A DNA stretch of 64,000 bases. Source: Hordeum vulgare subsp. vulgare (lineage: Eukaryota > Streptophyta > Magnoliopsida > Poales > Poaceae). A program made the translations under genes and the position numbers. The stretch lies in assembly GCF_904849725.1 (NCBI RefSeq), contig NC_058524.1, positions 507,826,263-507,890,262 of the forward strand, in the 5' to 3' direction. Below are positions 11,780 through 22,636 of the stretch, piece after piece (position 1 is the first letter of the stretch; each line of letters begins with the position of its first letter). The notes beneath the pieces were generated by a model that did no database searches, was not told the DNA's origin, and worked only from the letters and a program-made list of their open reading frames with translations.

Positions 11780-12849
11780 ATTGCATCTGTCCCAGGTGTG
11801 CACACGACGCTTGCTCGAACTTTCCCTATGTAGGTGGCTGCTCGGTGCGGTCGGGTACGTCGCGATGCAGTGGTGATCATTTTTCGTGACCGAAAGGACA
11901 TGTGTCTTGGCCATAGCTGCTCAAAAGAGCGTCTTCTCGAGAGTTTGAACAAAGACCGATACCGTGATATGCCAAAAAGAACATGCCGACTGGACAATCC
12001 CATCTCGGATATAGAGCTATCGATCAATCTATGCGCTTTTTTTTCTTTCTGTTGAAGTCTATTCCAAGACTAGTTCTAATAGCAACTATGTTGAAATAAA
12101 AGTGTCAATGCAAACATGAATGCAACTAGATTTGAAGACACGAAGCTAAGACAGACTTACTTCAACGGGTCATCCGCTATGTCATCCATTACAATGGGCG
12201 TCTTTTGTGTTTCAAATAGTTTACTTAACTTTCGAGTTGCCATTTTCCATAAGAGATGGGCATGGATGATGCGGTACAAATATCCATCAAATAATTCACC
12301 TATATTTCTTGTTGTATTAGTTGTTTTTCTTTTTGGTCTCTTCAGATAGTTTGGTTGACTTGCTGGTTAACACGTGTGAACCCGGCAAATGCAGCGTGCA
12401 AAATGCAGGTAGAGATCCCAAGACGGGTATCCGGCCATACCTAGGCGTCATATTTTTTTCAAAAATCCTAAAAAGATAGTTAATGCTACATGTTTTTAGT
12501 GGTAATTTGGGAGTTTATTTTGACATCAAGATTAGGACTTCTTGGTCGTTTCTTTTCAAAATGGCGCTTAGTTTTCTCGTCATTGACTTGAGTTTTCTCG
12601 TCATTGACATGAGCCTATGCTCAATTTTCTTCCTAGATTCGCCATTGACTACACTAATGCCCTGGACCGGCGCTGACCTTTTTGAGCGGCAACGCACGCG
12701 GCCGCGGGCAGTTGATTTTAATAAGCCTGGATAGTTAGAAACGACCGTGGCAGCCGGATGCTCACAAAGGCCTTCCCAATTTGTCTTCGGTTTGCAAAAC
12801 ACGTCTGAGCCGGTTGCGGAGGATAATTTTGTTGTTTTGACCTTTTATA
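11780..12849. other. No recognisable gene
   Basis: About 1.1 kb with only short ORFs that have no recognisable motif and no coherent codon pattern. Two near-identical 18-bp tandem copies around TTTTCTCGTCATTGAC occur at about 12570-12608. Confidence 0.4.
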
Positions 12850-13296
12850 CTAACAAATTTTAAAATTGACCTCATTTTCAAAAACAATCAAATCTGACAT
12901 TTTTTAGTGACGTCAACATTCCTAGTATTGGTTTGTATACGAGACGTCTAGGTCCTGACGTATGGTACGGGCCTGCACAACCGACTGATCCTTTAATTCG
13001 TTGACGTGGCAAAGGGCCATACGCCAGGGACCCTATCGTCTGGTTGACGTGGCACATATTATCAAACAATTGTTTGTGTGATCTGTTGAGACCAGACACC
13101 AAAGTCCCTGACGTTTGGTCACTTATCAGGACTGGCCCTTTGCCACGTCAACTACATAATGGGTCAGCCGATCGTGCGAGCCACGGACTAGACGCCAGGG
13201 ACCATGACATTTCCATGAAACTCGGACGCCAGGGATGAAGAGGTCAGATTCAAAAAGAAATTTGAAAATGAGGTTGTTTTCGAAATTTATTTGCTC
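12850..13296. mobile_element. Foldback / long-inverted-repeat element
   Basis: The two ends are inverted copies: left GACCTCATTTTCAAA near 12868, right its complement near 13258-13275. Further inside, GTTGACGTGGCAAAGGGCCA (about 13000) is mirrored by TGGCCCTTTGCCACGTCAAC (about 13134), an exact 20-base inverted pair. Variants of the phrase CGCCAGGGACC recur between them. No coding potential. I could not settle a target duplication. Confidence 0.6.
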
Positions 13297-15094
13297 AGAA
13301 AGTTAAAAAAAAAAAATCGATAACGGGTCGGCGTTGGAGATGCCGTAACTCTTGGGAGCTGCCTGGCTCGCCACCCGTGCCATTCCTTGGCAAAGATTCC
13401 AAAAGCCAGGAGCCTCGGAGTACTGTACCCTATCCACTGCTAGGATGCTAGCTAGCGCGGGAGGCTCTGTTGAGCATCACGGAGCACCTGCGGAAGACGT
13501 CAACCTAGCGCGCCTCCGGCGCCACCGCGTCACCTCATGAGATGCCACACCCCTCGCCATCTCATCAAATCCAGGGGGTGCCACTCGTCCACGGAACCCT
13601 GAGCCTGATTGATCCGAGCTTCTCCTTTATACCCGAATGCGCCAAGAGAGATTTCAGAGTTTCAGACGCAGAATCTATCTATCTATCTGCCTGAAATCTG
13701 AACTGCTCGCTCGAGGCTCCGAGCTCCGTCCGTCAAGTCCTGGAGGTTCATGATGGCAGGCCGGCAGGCTGCCACATTTTCTCCTTCCGAGTTCTGACAC
13801 GCACACCGCTAGGTGCTCCGTGCTCAATATTCCTCCACGGGCGACCATTTTGGGCCTCGGAACATGTCTGGGCGGGTTGCCAGAACCGGTAGGCCACCAC
13901 GCCGTGGCAGCCTCACTCGTCCTCTCCTCAGTGGCAATTGAATCATGCTGTCCCTGGCTAGAGCTCCCGGTCCCGGGCACTGGACCGATGTCCACGACGA
14001 CCAATGGCTCCTTCGCATTCTTTCTGTTTTGTCCCGGTCCTTGGAGATTCCACTGTCTGATACATCTCCGTGCGTTTTAATTAGCTAGCAAGTCTCAAAT
14101 AACTTGGCAGTTGATGAACCTGGGAAAGATAAGGTTAACGTTTCTGAAGAGATTCTGCGTGGCTACCTTACCAGGCCGTCTCCTCGTGTCTAGTAGTAGT
14201 ATCTCTTGCAAGGGCACTAACTCGTAACTTCTTTTGATGGATGAACCTGAATTTACCTGATGAGGGGTGGCAGGCGTTTAATCCTCACTGCAATGATCCG
14301 CTCTCCAAGTAACCCGACATATGTTTCTCCATTTCAGCAAAACATTAGCCCACAATTCATCACTGTGGCATGTCCCAAACAGTCCCCTCGCTTAGCCGTG
14401 GTTCTGGATGTGAGCAGCACGAGCAAAGCTGGCAACAGCACACGGACCTGAGCCCTTTCCATCTCAACAACGAAGATGCCCTCCAGGCTTTGCATGATCC
14501 GGTGTCTGGTCCAGGAACGATATGACAAGAGAATCTGCGGATGCATAGATGGTATCACAACAGCCTCTTGGATTGCTCACGCCTGATGATGAACGAGCTT
14601 CAGGCTTCAGATGCATTATCCGTAGCCTTTCAGTCTACGTCCATCGACTCAGTATGAAATGATCAATATTTCAGTGAGATTTGTCAGGGAGCAAAGGGTT
14701 GGCTCCACCTTGCATCATCATCCATCCATATGACTGTGCTCGCCTTCGCGTCAAGTACCCCTTTTCTTCTACGTTGGCAAGACCTGTTTGTATCATAGCA
14801 TGGTGAATACAGAAACATCAGTACAGCAGTACACACATTGAATTGTCAACAATTTAACTTTTGCATCAGAAATTAATTATAGTGGGTGTTTGGTTCCACA
14901 TTTGTTATCTGCACTTCCACAGTTTAAAAGAGTTCCGTTGCCAGCATAGTGGTGGCACAAGCACTACCCTAAGGAAGATTAGGCACATAGTAGTGCTATT
15001 TTCATCACAATAATAAGCAATTATGTAGGCGAAACTAAATCCATTTTGTGCACTGCCACTCAAAAAAGGCAGATGAGACCCATCTAACTGTATA
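13297..15094. other. No recognisable gene; moderately GC-rich stretch
   Basis: The part from 13340 to 14100 is richer in GC and holds several short overlapping ORFs on both strands without recognisable domains. A short TATC microsatellite sits near 13676-13688. It could contain a decayed gene, but I cannot support one. Confidence 0.35.
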
Positions 15095-15292
15095 TTCCCT
15101 TCGTTCACAAATATAAATTGTTTTGGATATTTCAATATAGACTACATATGAATTGGAATATTTCACAAATATAAGGCATTTTGGATATTTCACAAATATG
15201 GACTACGTATGTAGGCGAAACTAAATCCATTTTGTGCAGTTTTGAACTAACCTTAGTTCGAGATTGCGACAGTTATTATGTATCGGAGGGAG
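15095..15292. mobile_element. Stowaway-like MITE (Tc1/Mariner type), degenerate
   Basis: Ends TTCCCTTCG... and ...CGGAGGGAG lie between TA dinucleotides (15093-15094 and 15293-15294), as expected for Stowaway. Phrases such as TTTGGATATTTCA and CACAAATAT occur twice, so the element is internally duplicated. Confidence 0.7.
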
Positions 15293-16362
15293 TAGAAAGC
15301 ATCAAAGTTAGAAAAACGGAAAGAAAAGAGATAGCTTTCACTGAACGAGAAGAAACTCCTTGCTAGCCCCGTTCCCTCTCCCAACTCTGCGCAAATCCCT
15401 TCCTGTGTTTAGCCGCTCGGCTACATCTGTAAAAATCCCTGCTGTTACCAATCAGGGGATTTCGCCCCACAAAGATATATAAAATTCAGGAGGGGGATTT
15501 CACAAAGATATATAAAATTCAGGAGGGGGAATTCAAGGAAAAACTATCGTTGAATTTGAGCACGCTAATCAAAGGTTCATCATAGATTATTAATCTTTTC
15601 TACTATAACGTCACTACTATACCGGAAAACAAGAAAAAAGAAGGCCTGAATAACCAGTCCCCTATAAAGTAATGGTGATAACTTGCACAACCATATTTAT
15701 CGGTGGGTAAAAGCAATGGAGGATGGTAAAGGCTGAAAGAATGCACCAATTTAAAATTTTGAAAAATAGGCGTCTTATATGTCCAGGAACAATATGTCTG
15801 TCCTATAAGGACTTATATGTAGCTGGGTTACCTCCGTGCAGAAGCTGCCTGAATCATATATTTGCTCACAAGTCTGCTGGAAAACCATACAGATGCACTC
15901 TAGGTAAAACCCTCAGATCATCTTACATTTGTCAACAGTATGTGTAATGCCAACAACAGGGAATATCTGGATATTATACTGTATAGGAAACAGCACCAAT
16001 CATACAATACACATTTTTGTTCGAGAGGGAAAACAAATAAATGATACAATACACATGTGTTGTTCAGTGCAAGCATGGACAACTTACTGGAACTTGATAA
16101 ATACATAACCCAAATATAAGATATATACTGCAGTAGAATCTACCAAAGTTGGTTCATCTCAAGTCATCAGGAAAAATCTACATTATTATAAGTAGAGACA
16201 TAGCTAGATGAATGAGCTGTATGTCGACATTATTAATTGTGGTTTACAAATGAATCTGCAGCCCAGCAACAACAGTATCAGCAAACTGCTTCAGTTACAA
16301 AAAGGATAAAGGATAAAGAATTTCTGCTGCATCATATCGCTGTTCATATGATTGGTATTTAA
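15293..16362. other. No recognisable gene
   Basis: A 31-bp segment starting CACAAAGATATATAAAATTC is directly repeated near 15470-15530. Short ORFs only, with no recognisable product. Confidence 0.4.
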
Positions 16363-16592
16363 GGCTGTGTTTGGTTCAGCTTTTTTTACCAACTTCTGCT
16401 TTGAAAAGCTAAAAGCTAACCAAAGGGGTAAATGTTAAAAGCAGCTTTTGAGAATCTGTAGCTTCTTCCTAGTGTAAATTTCAAAGCTGGGGTATCCCAA
16501 CTTCTCAGCTTCCAGCTTTTCCACAGCAGCTTCTCCACAACAGCTTTTCTACGGCAGCTTTTTTAGAATCTGCAGCTCAACCAAACACAGCC
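16363..16592. mobile_element. Tourist-like MITE (PIF/Harbinger type), copy 2, inverted
   Basis: A 230-bp element with ends GGCTGTGTTTGGTT / AACCAAACACAGCC and TAA duplications at 16360-16362 and 16593-16595. The interior aligns with the reverse complement of 11239-11454 over nearly the whole length, so the two are the same family in opposite orientation. Confidence 0.9.
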
Positions 16593-17077
16593 TAAGTTGG
16601 GCAAGATCAGTAACCTTCATTCCATATATACAACCAAAATAGTTCTAACAGGTGCGGCAAAAGAGTCGGGCGTGAGTTCATAACCATCCTCATTTCAAAC
16701 AGCACATGCCATTGTATTCGAACAGTTGAAGCAACTTTCAGGAGATCCACATTGATGTATGTGTAAGATTATACTTGAGAACAGACAAGTCCGCTTATCT
16801 AACACCGAGGATGGACTGTACATTTGCAAAGACTGTTGGGACTCAAAAACTCTTTATTACCTAACTAACTTGTCCCAATTCTTTACCGCAACAATGTACC
16901 CCAAAGAGGGACTTCCTTTTCTTTGGACATTACACGGCCCAGCACCATGAGAAGAACAAACAAAAGAATGGACAGAGAAAGAAAAGGCCTTCCATCTTAC
17001 TCAGTTACCGGTAGCTAGGCAACAGGTCGTAGTGCATTGAACGCCTAGACCCCACTCTTCAAGAATCCTCACTGGCA
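16593..17077. other. 3' flank / probable 3' UTR of the ZIP gene
   Basis: Follows the stop codon of the minus-strand ZIP gene. No separate ORF is credible. The transcript end cannot be fixed from sequence alone. Confidence 0.5.
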
Positions 17078-19125
17078 CTAAGCCCAGATAGCAAGTGATG
17101 ACATGGCAATAGCCCCAACAAACAAGGCAACGTATGAGCACACTTGCAGCCTCGGATTGCAGCTCATCTTCCGGCTAAGGAAATCAGCAGCAATGAGGTC
17201 CACTAATGCCATATAGATCAGTATACCAGATGAAACTGAATCCAGAATACCCTCCACTACCAATGCCCTGGGGCTGTTGGCGTTGTAGAACGACGCGATC
17301 CCCGCCCCGACAGTGATCCCAACTGGTGTTGTGATAGCAAAGAAGAAAGCCATCAGGAGCGCCGAGAAACTCTTGAACTGAGCCTGCATTTGTTCATACA
17401 GAATGTGATGAATTGATGCAATTAACATCAAGGCACATGAGTGCTAACTTCGAGTGAGGAACTGTTAACCATAGTGCAGAAATGAAGTGGATATTAACCT
17501 CGGAAATGCAGCCACCCAAGGCAAAACCCTCGAAGAACTGGTGGAAGGAGAGGGCAGCAACAAGAGGCTTAATGGTACACGGGCTCTGCGAAACGCCCAA
17601 GGATAGCCCGATGATCACGGAATGTGATACAATCCCCATTTCCAGAATCTTGCCAACAATACAGAAAATCACTATTTAGCATGCTTTGCAGATTTCCAAA
17701 CTAAAAACATCTATCACGGTAGCACATTTCGAATAGTTTTACTCATAGATATGTGCACTTGTACAACATTTTTCAGATATAACGCAAAGGAAATTTCGCT
17801 GGCCTGAAAAAGATCTTATATTATGGGACGGAGGGGGTGTGTTTACATAGCTAACCTGCATACAAAGGTAGTAAGAGCATCTCCAACAGGCGCCCAAAAA
17901 GTGATCCGTGCGCTAAAAGATTCGTTTTTTGGGCGCCGAACAGCTCCAACAGACGTTGCAAAACAGTGCGCGCGCTAAAAAAAATTAGGCGCGCGTTGAA
18001 AAGCGCTATTGCGCGCGGCATATTTGGTGCGCCAGCTTGCGCGCGCAGCAAACTCTGTGTTGCTGCCGGTGGGGTCGCTGGATTGGGCTGGATTGAACGC
18101 CCACTAGCGAGCGTCTGTTGGAGATACTATGGTCCCCGTGTTTTAAAAATGCTACAATGACGCCCTAAAAATTTTATTGGACGCGATATTTTTTTGCTGC
18201 TGTTGGAGATGCTCTAATAATTCTAGGTTTTGTGAATTTCAAGTTGTCTGATCTTTGGATCACTGGCTTTTTCGTTGGGAGATTGACTTGCAATATTATT
18301 CGATTCTGAATTTTTCATTCAACGCATAAAAGATGTGACTTGTGTTTAACTAAAAGTTCGTTGCCTTAAGAACTGGTAACAATATTAAATTGCATGTACC
18401 TGCGAGACAACCACATGATGAGCTTGGGACGGCCTCTCCTCGCTCCCATGCCCATGGTCGTGGCCATGGCCGTGGGCGTGGGCGTGGGCGTGGGCGTCGT
18501 ACACGGCTCCTCCATCGCACGCGTCATGTCCATGCGCATGGCTGTGCTGGTGCGCGGCCGCGTGCGCTCGCATGCCCACGATATGCATGGCGTCCTGCTT
18601 CTCGTCGTCTCCGCTCACCGCGGCGGCAGCAATCCCTGCGAGTGTGCCGTCCTCGAGCAGCGCAGTGGTGTCGTCAGCAGTGGCCGCGGCGGCGGCGGCC
18701 TCCTCGCCGTGCCTGCGCTCGTAGAAGCGGGTGCCGACGAACTCCATGACGAGCGTCCCCAGCGCGGCGAGCATGGCGATGAAGCCCGGGAAGGGGAACC
18801 GGCGCCACGGCGTGGCCGGGAGGCACGGGTCCGCGAACTTCTCCTCCGCGTCGTGCATCATGTGCACGAACCCCGTGGCGAGGATCACCCCCGCCGCGAA
18901 CGCCTTGGCGAGCACGAAAGTCCCGCCGCCGGAGGACGCGCCCTCGCCGCCGCTGCCGCGGCGACGCCTCCGGCCGACGAGCGGGATGGCGACGCCGACC
19001 GCGCCGGCGATGAGGATGGCGGCGACGGCCACCATCTTGAGCCTGAGCGCGGCCGCCTCGTCGCGGCACTCCTCGTCGTCGCCCGCCCCCTCCTCGCAGC
19101 TCGCCGTGGAGACGGACGCTGCCAT
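17078..19125 (-). CDS. ZIP-family zinc/iron transporter (three exons, 393 aa)
   Basis: Exons 19125-18400, 17648-17499 and 17383-17078 join through GT-AG introns at phase 0 into 393 codons, normal for plant ZIPs. ZIP proteins move Zn, Fe or similar divalent metals into the cytosol across the plasma or vacuolar membrane with eight transmembrane segments. TM1 is about residues 30-50 and TM2/TM3 about 70-130. The large cytosolic loop (about 140-235) holds a histidine-rich metal-binding tract with many HA/HG dipeptides. The conserved pore motifs are intact: HSVIIG with H251 and FHQFFEG with H278 and E282. The protein ends in the typical LAIWA. Exon 1 is very GC-rich, unlike its transposon surroundings. 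I chose the ATG at 19125; an in-frame extension of 54 codons lies upstream. No clear signal peptide is seen from either start. The exact ZIP paralogue cannot be assigned. Confidence 0.93.
17875..18214. mobile_element. Harbinger-type MITE in intron 1 of the ZIP gene
   Basis: A 340-bp GC-rich element with terminal inverted repeats GAGCATCTCCAACAG / CTGTTGGAGATGCTC and 3-bp TAA duplications (17872-17874, 18215-18217). It lies wholly inside intron 1 and should be removed by splicing. A bare Stowaway-like end (GGGACGGAGGG, about 17825) lies just beside it. Confidence 0.88.
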
Positions 19126-19480
19126 CGCCGACGACCAAGCGGTGCCCCGCCGCGTCAGAATCACGAGCTCCCATGATGGGTTTAGCGAGGAAATAACCAT
19201 AAATAGCCCCTTAATCATCATGTCTGTGTTCGTACCTGCGAATTGGTGTAGGTGGGCGCGGAGATAGGGGACGTAGTACGACTCCATCTCCTGCCATTAC
19301 AAGAATCAGAATAACCGAATGATCATCACCAAAAGCAAACGAATTCCGCCTCGCAATTCAGCGCTGTGTGCTTGTCAACGAGGGAATCAAGAAGCTAGCG
19401 AGCCAGCAGTCCACGGACAAGGGGGGGAAGGAAGGCGCTCACCTCGATGAACGCCATGGCAGCCGCGGAGAAATAGAATG
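19126..19480 (-). promoter_or_regulatory. Upstream region and possible leader exons of the ZIP gene
   Basis: Two alternatives are visible. First, TATTTATGG on the minus strand (about 19206-19198) could be a TATA box giving a short leader before the ATG at 19125. Second, an ATG in strong context near 19457 (MAFIE) ends at a donor GAG/GTGAGC; an acceptor TGGCAG near 19291 then opens EMESYYVPYL, which runs in frame into the ZIP sequence or to a donor CAG/GTACGA near 19239. RNA data are needed to decide. Confidence 0.4.
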
Positions 19481-20770
19481 ACAATCCGATCCTGCTCCGC
19501 CCGCAGGTCTCCACTCTCCACGCGACAGTCGACGGATTGTTCGATCGGAATCGAGGAATGAAATTAAAACCAATTTATCACCGCGCGGCGCGCCTGCATG
19601 CGGCGGGGGAGCAGACACATGCGTCGCCACATCGGCGCGCGGGGCCACCACCACCACGGAGAGGGTGTCGTCATCCCCCCACGCCGCCGCCGTCGTCGGT
19701 TGGGATCGCACGGGCCCCGGCGGATGGGCCCGGTAGGGCGTGCGGGGCAGTGGGTCACGCGGGCCCTGTCGTCAGTGGGTCGCCGCGGAGGGGAGCGGTC
19801 AGGCTTGCGGGGTGGCGTGCGTGGGGGCCGTTATCAGTGGTTCGCGTGGGCCGGCATTTTGTTACGGTGGACGCGGGCAAGTGGACGTGGAGGTACGACG
19901 GTGTCGACACTATGGCGAGCGGCTCGCGCCCGTGCCTGTGCCGCCGGACGGTCGTTGTGGGCGGCATGATCTACGCCCGGATTGCCAACTGCGATCCCGC
20001 CTTGGCTCTACATGCATTGTCTACGAATCTCACACACAATAAATCAATAATCTATTGGAAGGAGTTGTGTTGCGTTCTACTAGTTCTTTCCGACGAAAGG
20101 TACACTCGCCCGGTTTTTACACGTGAAGCCTCTCAGGAATTCCCAGCAAAGTCTCAGGCTCTGCTAGTTCTCGGCGGTCCCACTTGTATAATACGAGTAA
20201 GCGGTCCCACTTAATCACCTCAAATTTTAATACAATCACTCTGCTTTTAACCAATAATAAAGATAAAATGCTGAAACAAAAAGATCGATGCTCATGCTGA
20301 CTTTAAATTCACACAAGACAAAATCGAGAAAGGGGTCAGAATATCTCCAATAGTATGTTTGTTGGTAAATTTAGTATATCACCAACTATTAACTCATTCG
20401 CATCTAGTTTATTTAGTGGTTGAAGAAATAATTTACAAATTACAATGATGACATATTGATCTGCTTTATCTATTAAGTGTGCCCGTGCAATGCACGTATT
20501 ATTGATTGGCAAATAATTAATAATCGTAGGGACAAATATATTAATAATGAAATAAAAGAAATAGTACTAACATAAGAGAAACAATAAATATGGTTACAAA
20601 TGTTGTATAATACAAAAGGAATTATACTCGGATTAAGACTGAACATATTTGTCCATAGTAGGTGTTGTAATTACCAATTTCAATTCGTTGAACCAAACAT
20701 CGCACCTTGTTATATGCTTTATTATAGACCCTAAATAGAGATTACTATTCCAAAATTATTTGGCAGGGAG
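19481..20770. other. No recognisable gene; GC-rich then AT-rich flank
   Basis: 19560-20000 is GC-rich with overlapping ORFs on both strands and no domain I recognise; 20220-20770 is AT-rich. The phrase CCCGTGCAATGCACG near 20481 is a partly palindromic motif seen in many grass repeats. Confidence 0.35.
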
Positions 20771-20774
20771 AGAG

Positions 20775-20950
20775 AGCTCACATGCCTAGAGAGCTTGCAG
20801 CCATTGGCACCTCCATCTTCGGCAATAGTTTTTCAGAACTGGGAAGTACCGGCTGTAATTGGAGCACTTGTACCCTTCACTGTGGCAGCTCTGGAACTTG
20901 CGATGCCTCCAGCAATAGAAAATGTAGCGGCAACACATGGCCAAAATTAA
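20775..20950 (+). pseudogene. Possible short gene fragment of unknown identity
   Basis: One plus-strand frame without an ATG start is open for about 55 codons and reads like protein, with the hydrophobic run VPAVIGALVPFTVAALELA followed by MPPAIENVAATHG and a TAA. I do not recognise the family. Without a search it cannot be separated from chance, because the other strand is also partly open. Confidence 0.2.
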
Positions 20951-20989
20951 CAAAAATGACCCCTGGGACGAAAGAACTCACGGATTGAT

Positions 20990-21180
20990 CCCTCGGGAGA
21001 AATAATTCACCGGCCTGACCCTTTTGTGTGGCGCCCGACACCTCGGCGCCACACTGTACTGTGTGACGCCTAGGGGTTAGGCGCCACACCCCCGACCACG
21101 TGGCAGGGAGGGCCCCACCCCCAGGCAGTGTGACGCCTAAGCCTCAGGCGTCACCCACCCCCGACCAACGGCATCCTCTT
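20990..21180. repeat. Cluster of short inverted GGCGCCACA / GTGTGACGCC motifs
   Basis: Between about 21030 and 21160 the phrases GGCGCC, GTGTGACGCCTA and AGGCGCCACA recur in both orientations (at least five times), able to form several small hairpins. It abuts the broken Harbinger element at about 21184 and may be the end of another unidentified element. Confidence 0.5.
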
Positions 21181-21184
21181 TGCA

Positions 21185-21509
21185 CTAGAAATAGTCATCA
21201 TAGCCGACGACCCCCTCTCTAATACGGTTGAACAGATGCCTACTCATATGGAAACGGCGGCGGAATATTTGATATTTGAACAACGGGTTTGTTGTATCAA
21301 AGTAGTCCTTCCAAAGAAGGAAATGCCCGCTCTCTCGGTTGCGATTCAACGCCGGAAGGTGGCCCGGAATGGAGCCACGGAACAACGATCTGGCTGTTGA
21401 GGTGGTGATGGACCAACACGGCAGCCAATATCTCCTCCTCGTCATCGGACGACGAATCGTCGAAGTCGCAAAGGAAATTGTGAAAAAAGAAGTCGTCGAC
21501 GGAGTCCAT
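21185..21509 (-). pseudogene. PIF/Harbinger transposase fragment, frameshifted
   Basis: The start (from 21509) has the acidic block DDSSSDDEEEILAAVLVHHH typical of the N-terminus of plant Harbinger nucleases. After a frameshift near 21390, the frame continues with RGSIPGH and YQIFRRRFHMSRHLFNRI, the helical region before the DDE catalytic domain. The fragment ends near 21185 before any catalytic residue, so it cannot be active. Confidence 0.8.
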
Positions 21510-22040
21510 TTTCTACCTTGGCAAACTGTCGAACAGCTTGCGGGCGTCGACGAAGGAGACGACCGGCGTAGGGAGTCGCGGCGCGCACGGACCAGCTAGC
21601 TACCCTGCCGGCGGCCGATGAGTGGGCCGGCGTCCGACGAGCGTGCCGGTGTGGTGGGGGCGCGGGGGTGGGAAGCAGTCGGATCCCCGGCGGCGGGCGA
21701 CGTGGGAGTGGGCAGCGTTGCTGGGCGGGTGTGGAGGCACCGCTAGTTGGAAGAGTCGCCGGCAAAAATGGGCGGCGACGTCGACGACGAAGGAGGCGGG
21801 CGAGGGTTAGATGGGGGAGGCCAATGTGCCACCGACCAGCGGGCCCGGGGGCGGAGAAGGCGAGCGTCCGCGCGTCCGCACCGACGCAAATCCGGCTCAA
21901 AAATGGACCGGGAATGGGTCGTCCGCGGACGAAAAACGGACGCGCGCCCGTTTGGATCGGCGCGTTGGGCCGCCTTTTGTGTCCGCGTGGATCCAAACGG
22001 ACGGCGGCGGACGAAATGGATCGCCCCATTGGAGTTGCTC
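21185..22040 (-). mobile_element. Truncated PIF/Harbinger DNA transposon
   Basis: On the minus strand the element begins near 22040 with GAGCAACTCCAATGG, a Harbinger-type end. It runs through a GC-rich leader and enters a transposase-like ORF that breaks off at about 21185. The other terminus and most of the DDE domain are missing. Confidence 0.7.
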
Positions 22041-22636
22041 TATGTTTTGGTCATTAACAGTTATCCCTATTCCAGGCCAATTATGAAAAATAGTTCAGAT
22101 GTATGGTGGGATACAGAGAACAACTAAAATATATAGCTCTTGAGCGGACGTCTCATTTATGTTCACTCCAAATAGCTGCACACCATATTTGAAGAATGTA
22201 ATTGGAGTTTATATCTAAACAAATAGGGAACCTTCAGGTGAGACTACTTTATTCTAAAATAAAGGTACACCATATTTCCCTAAGGCGAACACACAGGGAG
22301 GCACCGCGGTGGCGCGCCATGTTCGCGCCGCTAGCGTGGGCAGGGTCGTCGGAGGGGGGGAGGGGCGAGCAAGGGGCGGCTACGGTCGGGTGAGTGGGCA
22401 CGGGAGAAATGGGTGGGGCGGAGTGGGTGGTTTCCGTTGGAGCGAGGCGCAGCGGGAGACGTGGATCGGGACTCGGGACGCACATCGCTAATTGCAATAC
22501 CGTTTCATTAACATTGTTTCTTTAGTGCCCTTTACAACCATTAGATTACTAATCACACGGTTAATATGTCTAGTTGGATGTGCCTTCTCTTCCTTTTTTA
22601 GTGGTAGTAGATTCTCTGAAATACACCACACTCTAG
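22041..22636. other. No recognisable gene
   Basis: An AT-rich part followed by a GC- and GGG-rich patch (22295-22480) with overlapping ORFs on both strands, none with recognisable motifs. Confidence 0.35.

Noticed and set aside
13675..14080. Candidate small genes on both strands
   Set aside because: Overlapping opposite ORFs of similar length, no motif, no splice structure; likely chance in GC-rich DNA.
18390..19267. Long plus-strand ORFs opposite the ZIP exon 1 (up to 260 aa)
   Set aside because: Shadows of a very GC-rich exon; Arg/Ala/Gly/Pro-rich with no recognisable domain, while the minus strand has conserved ZIP motifs and splice sites.
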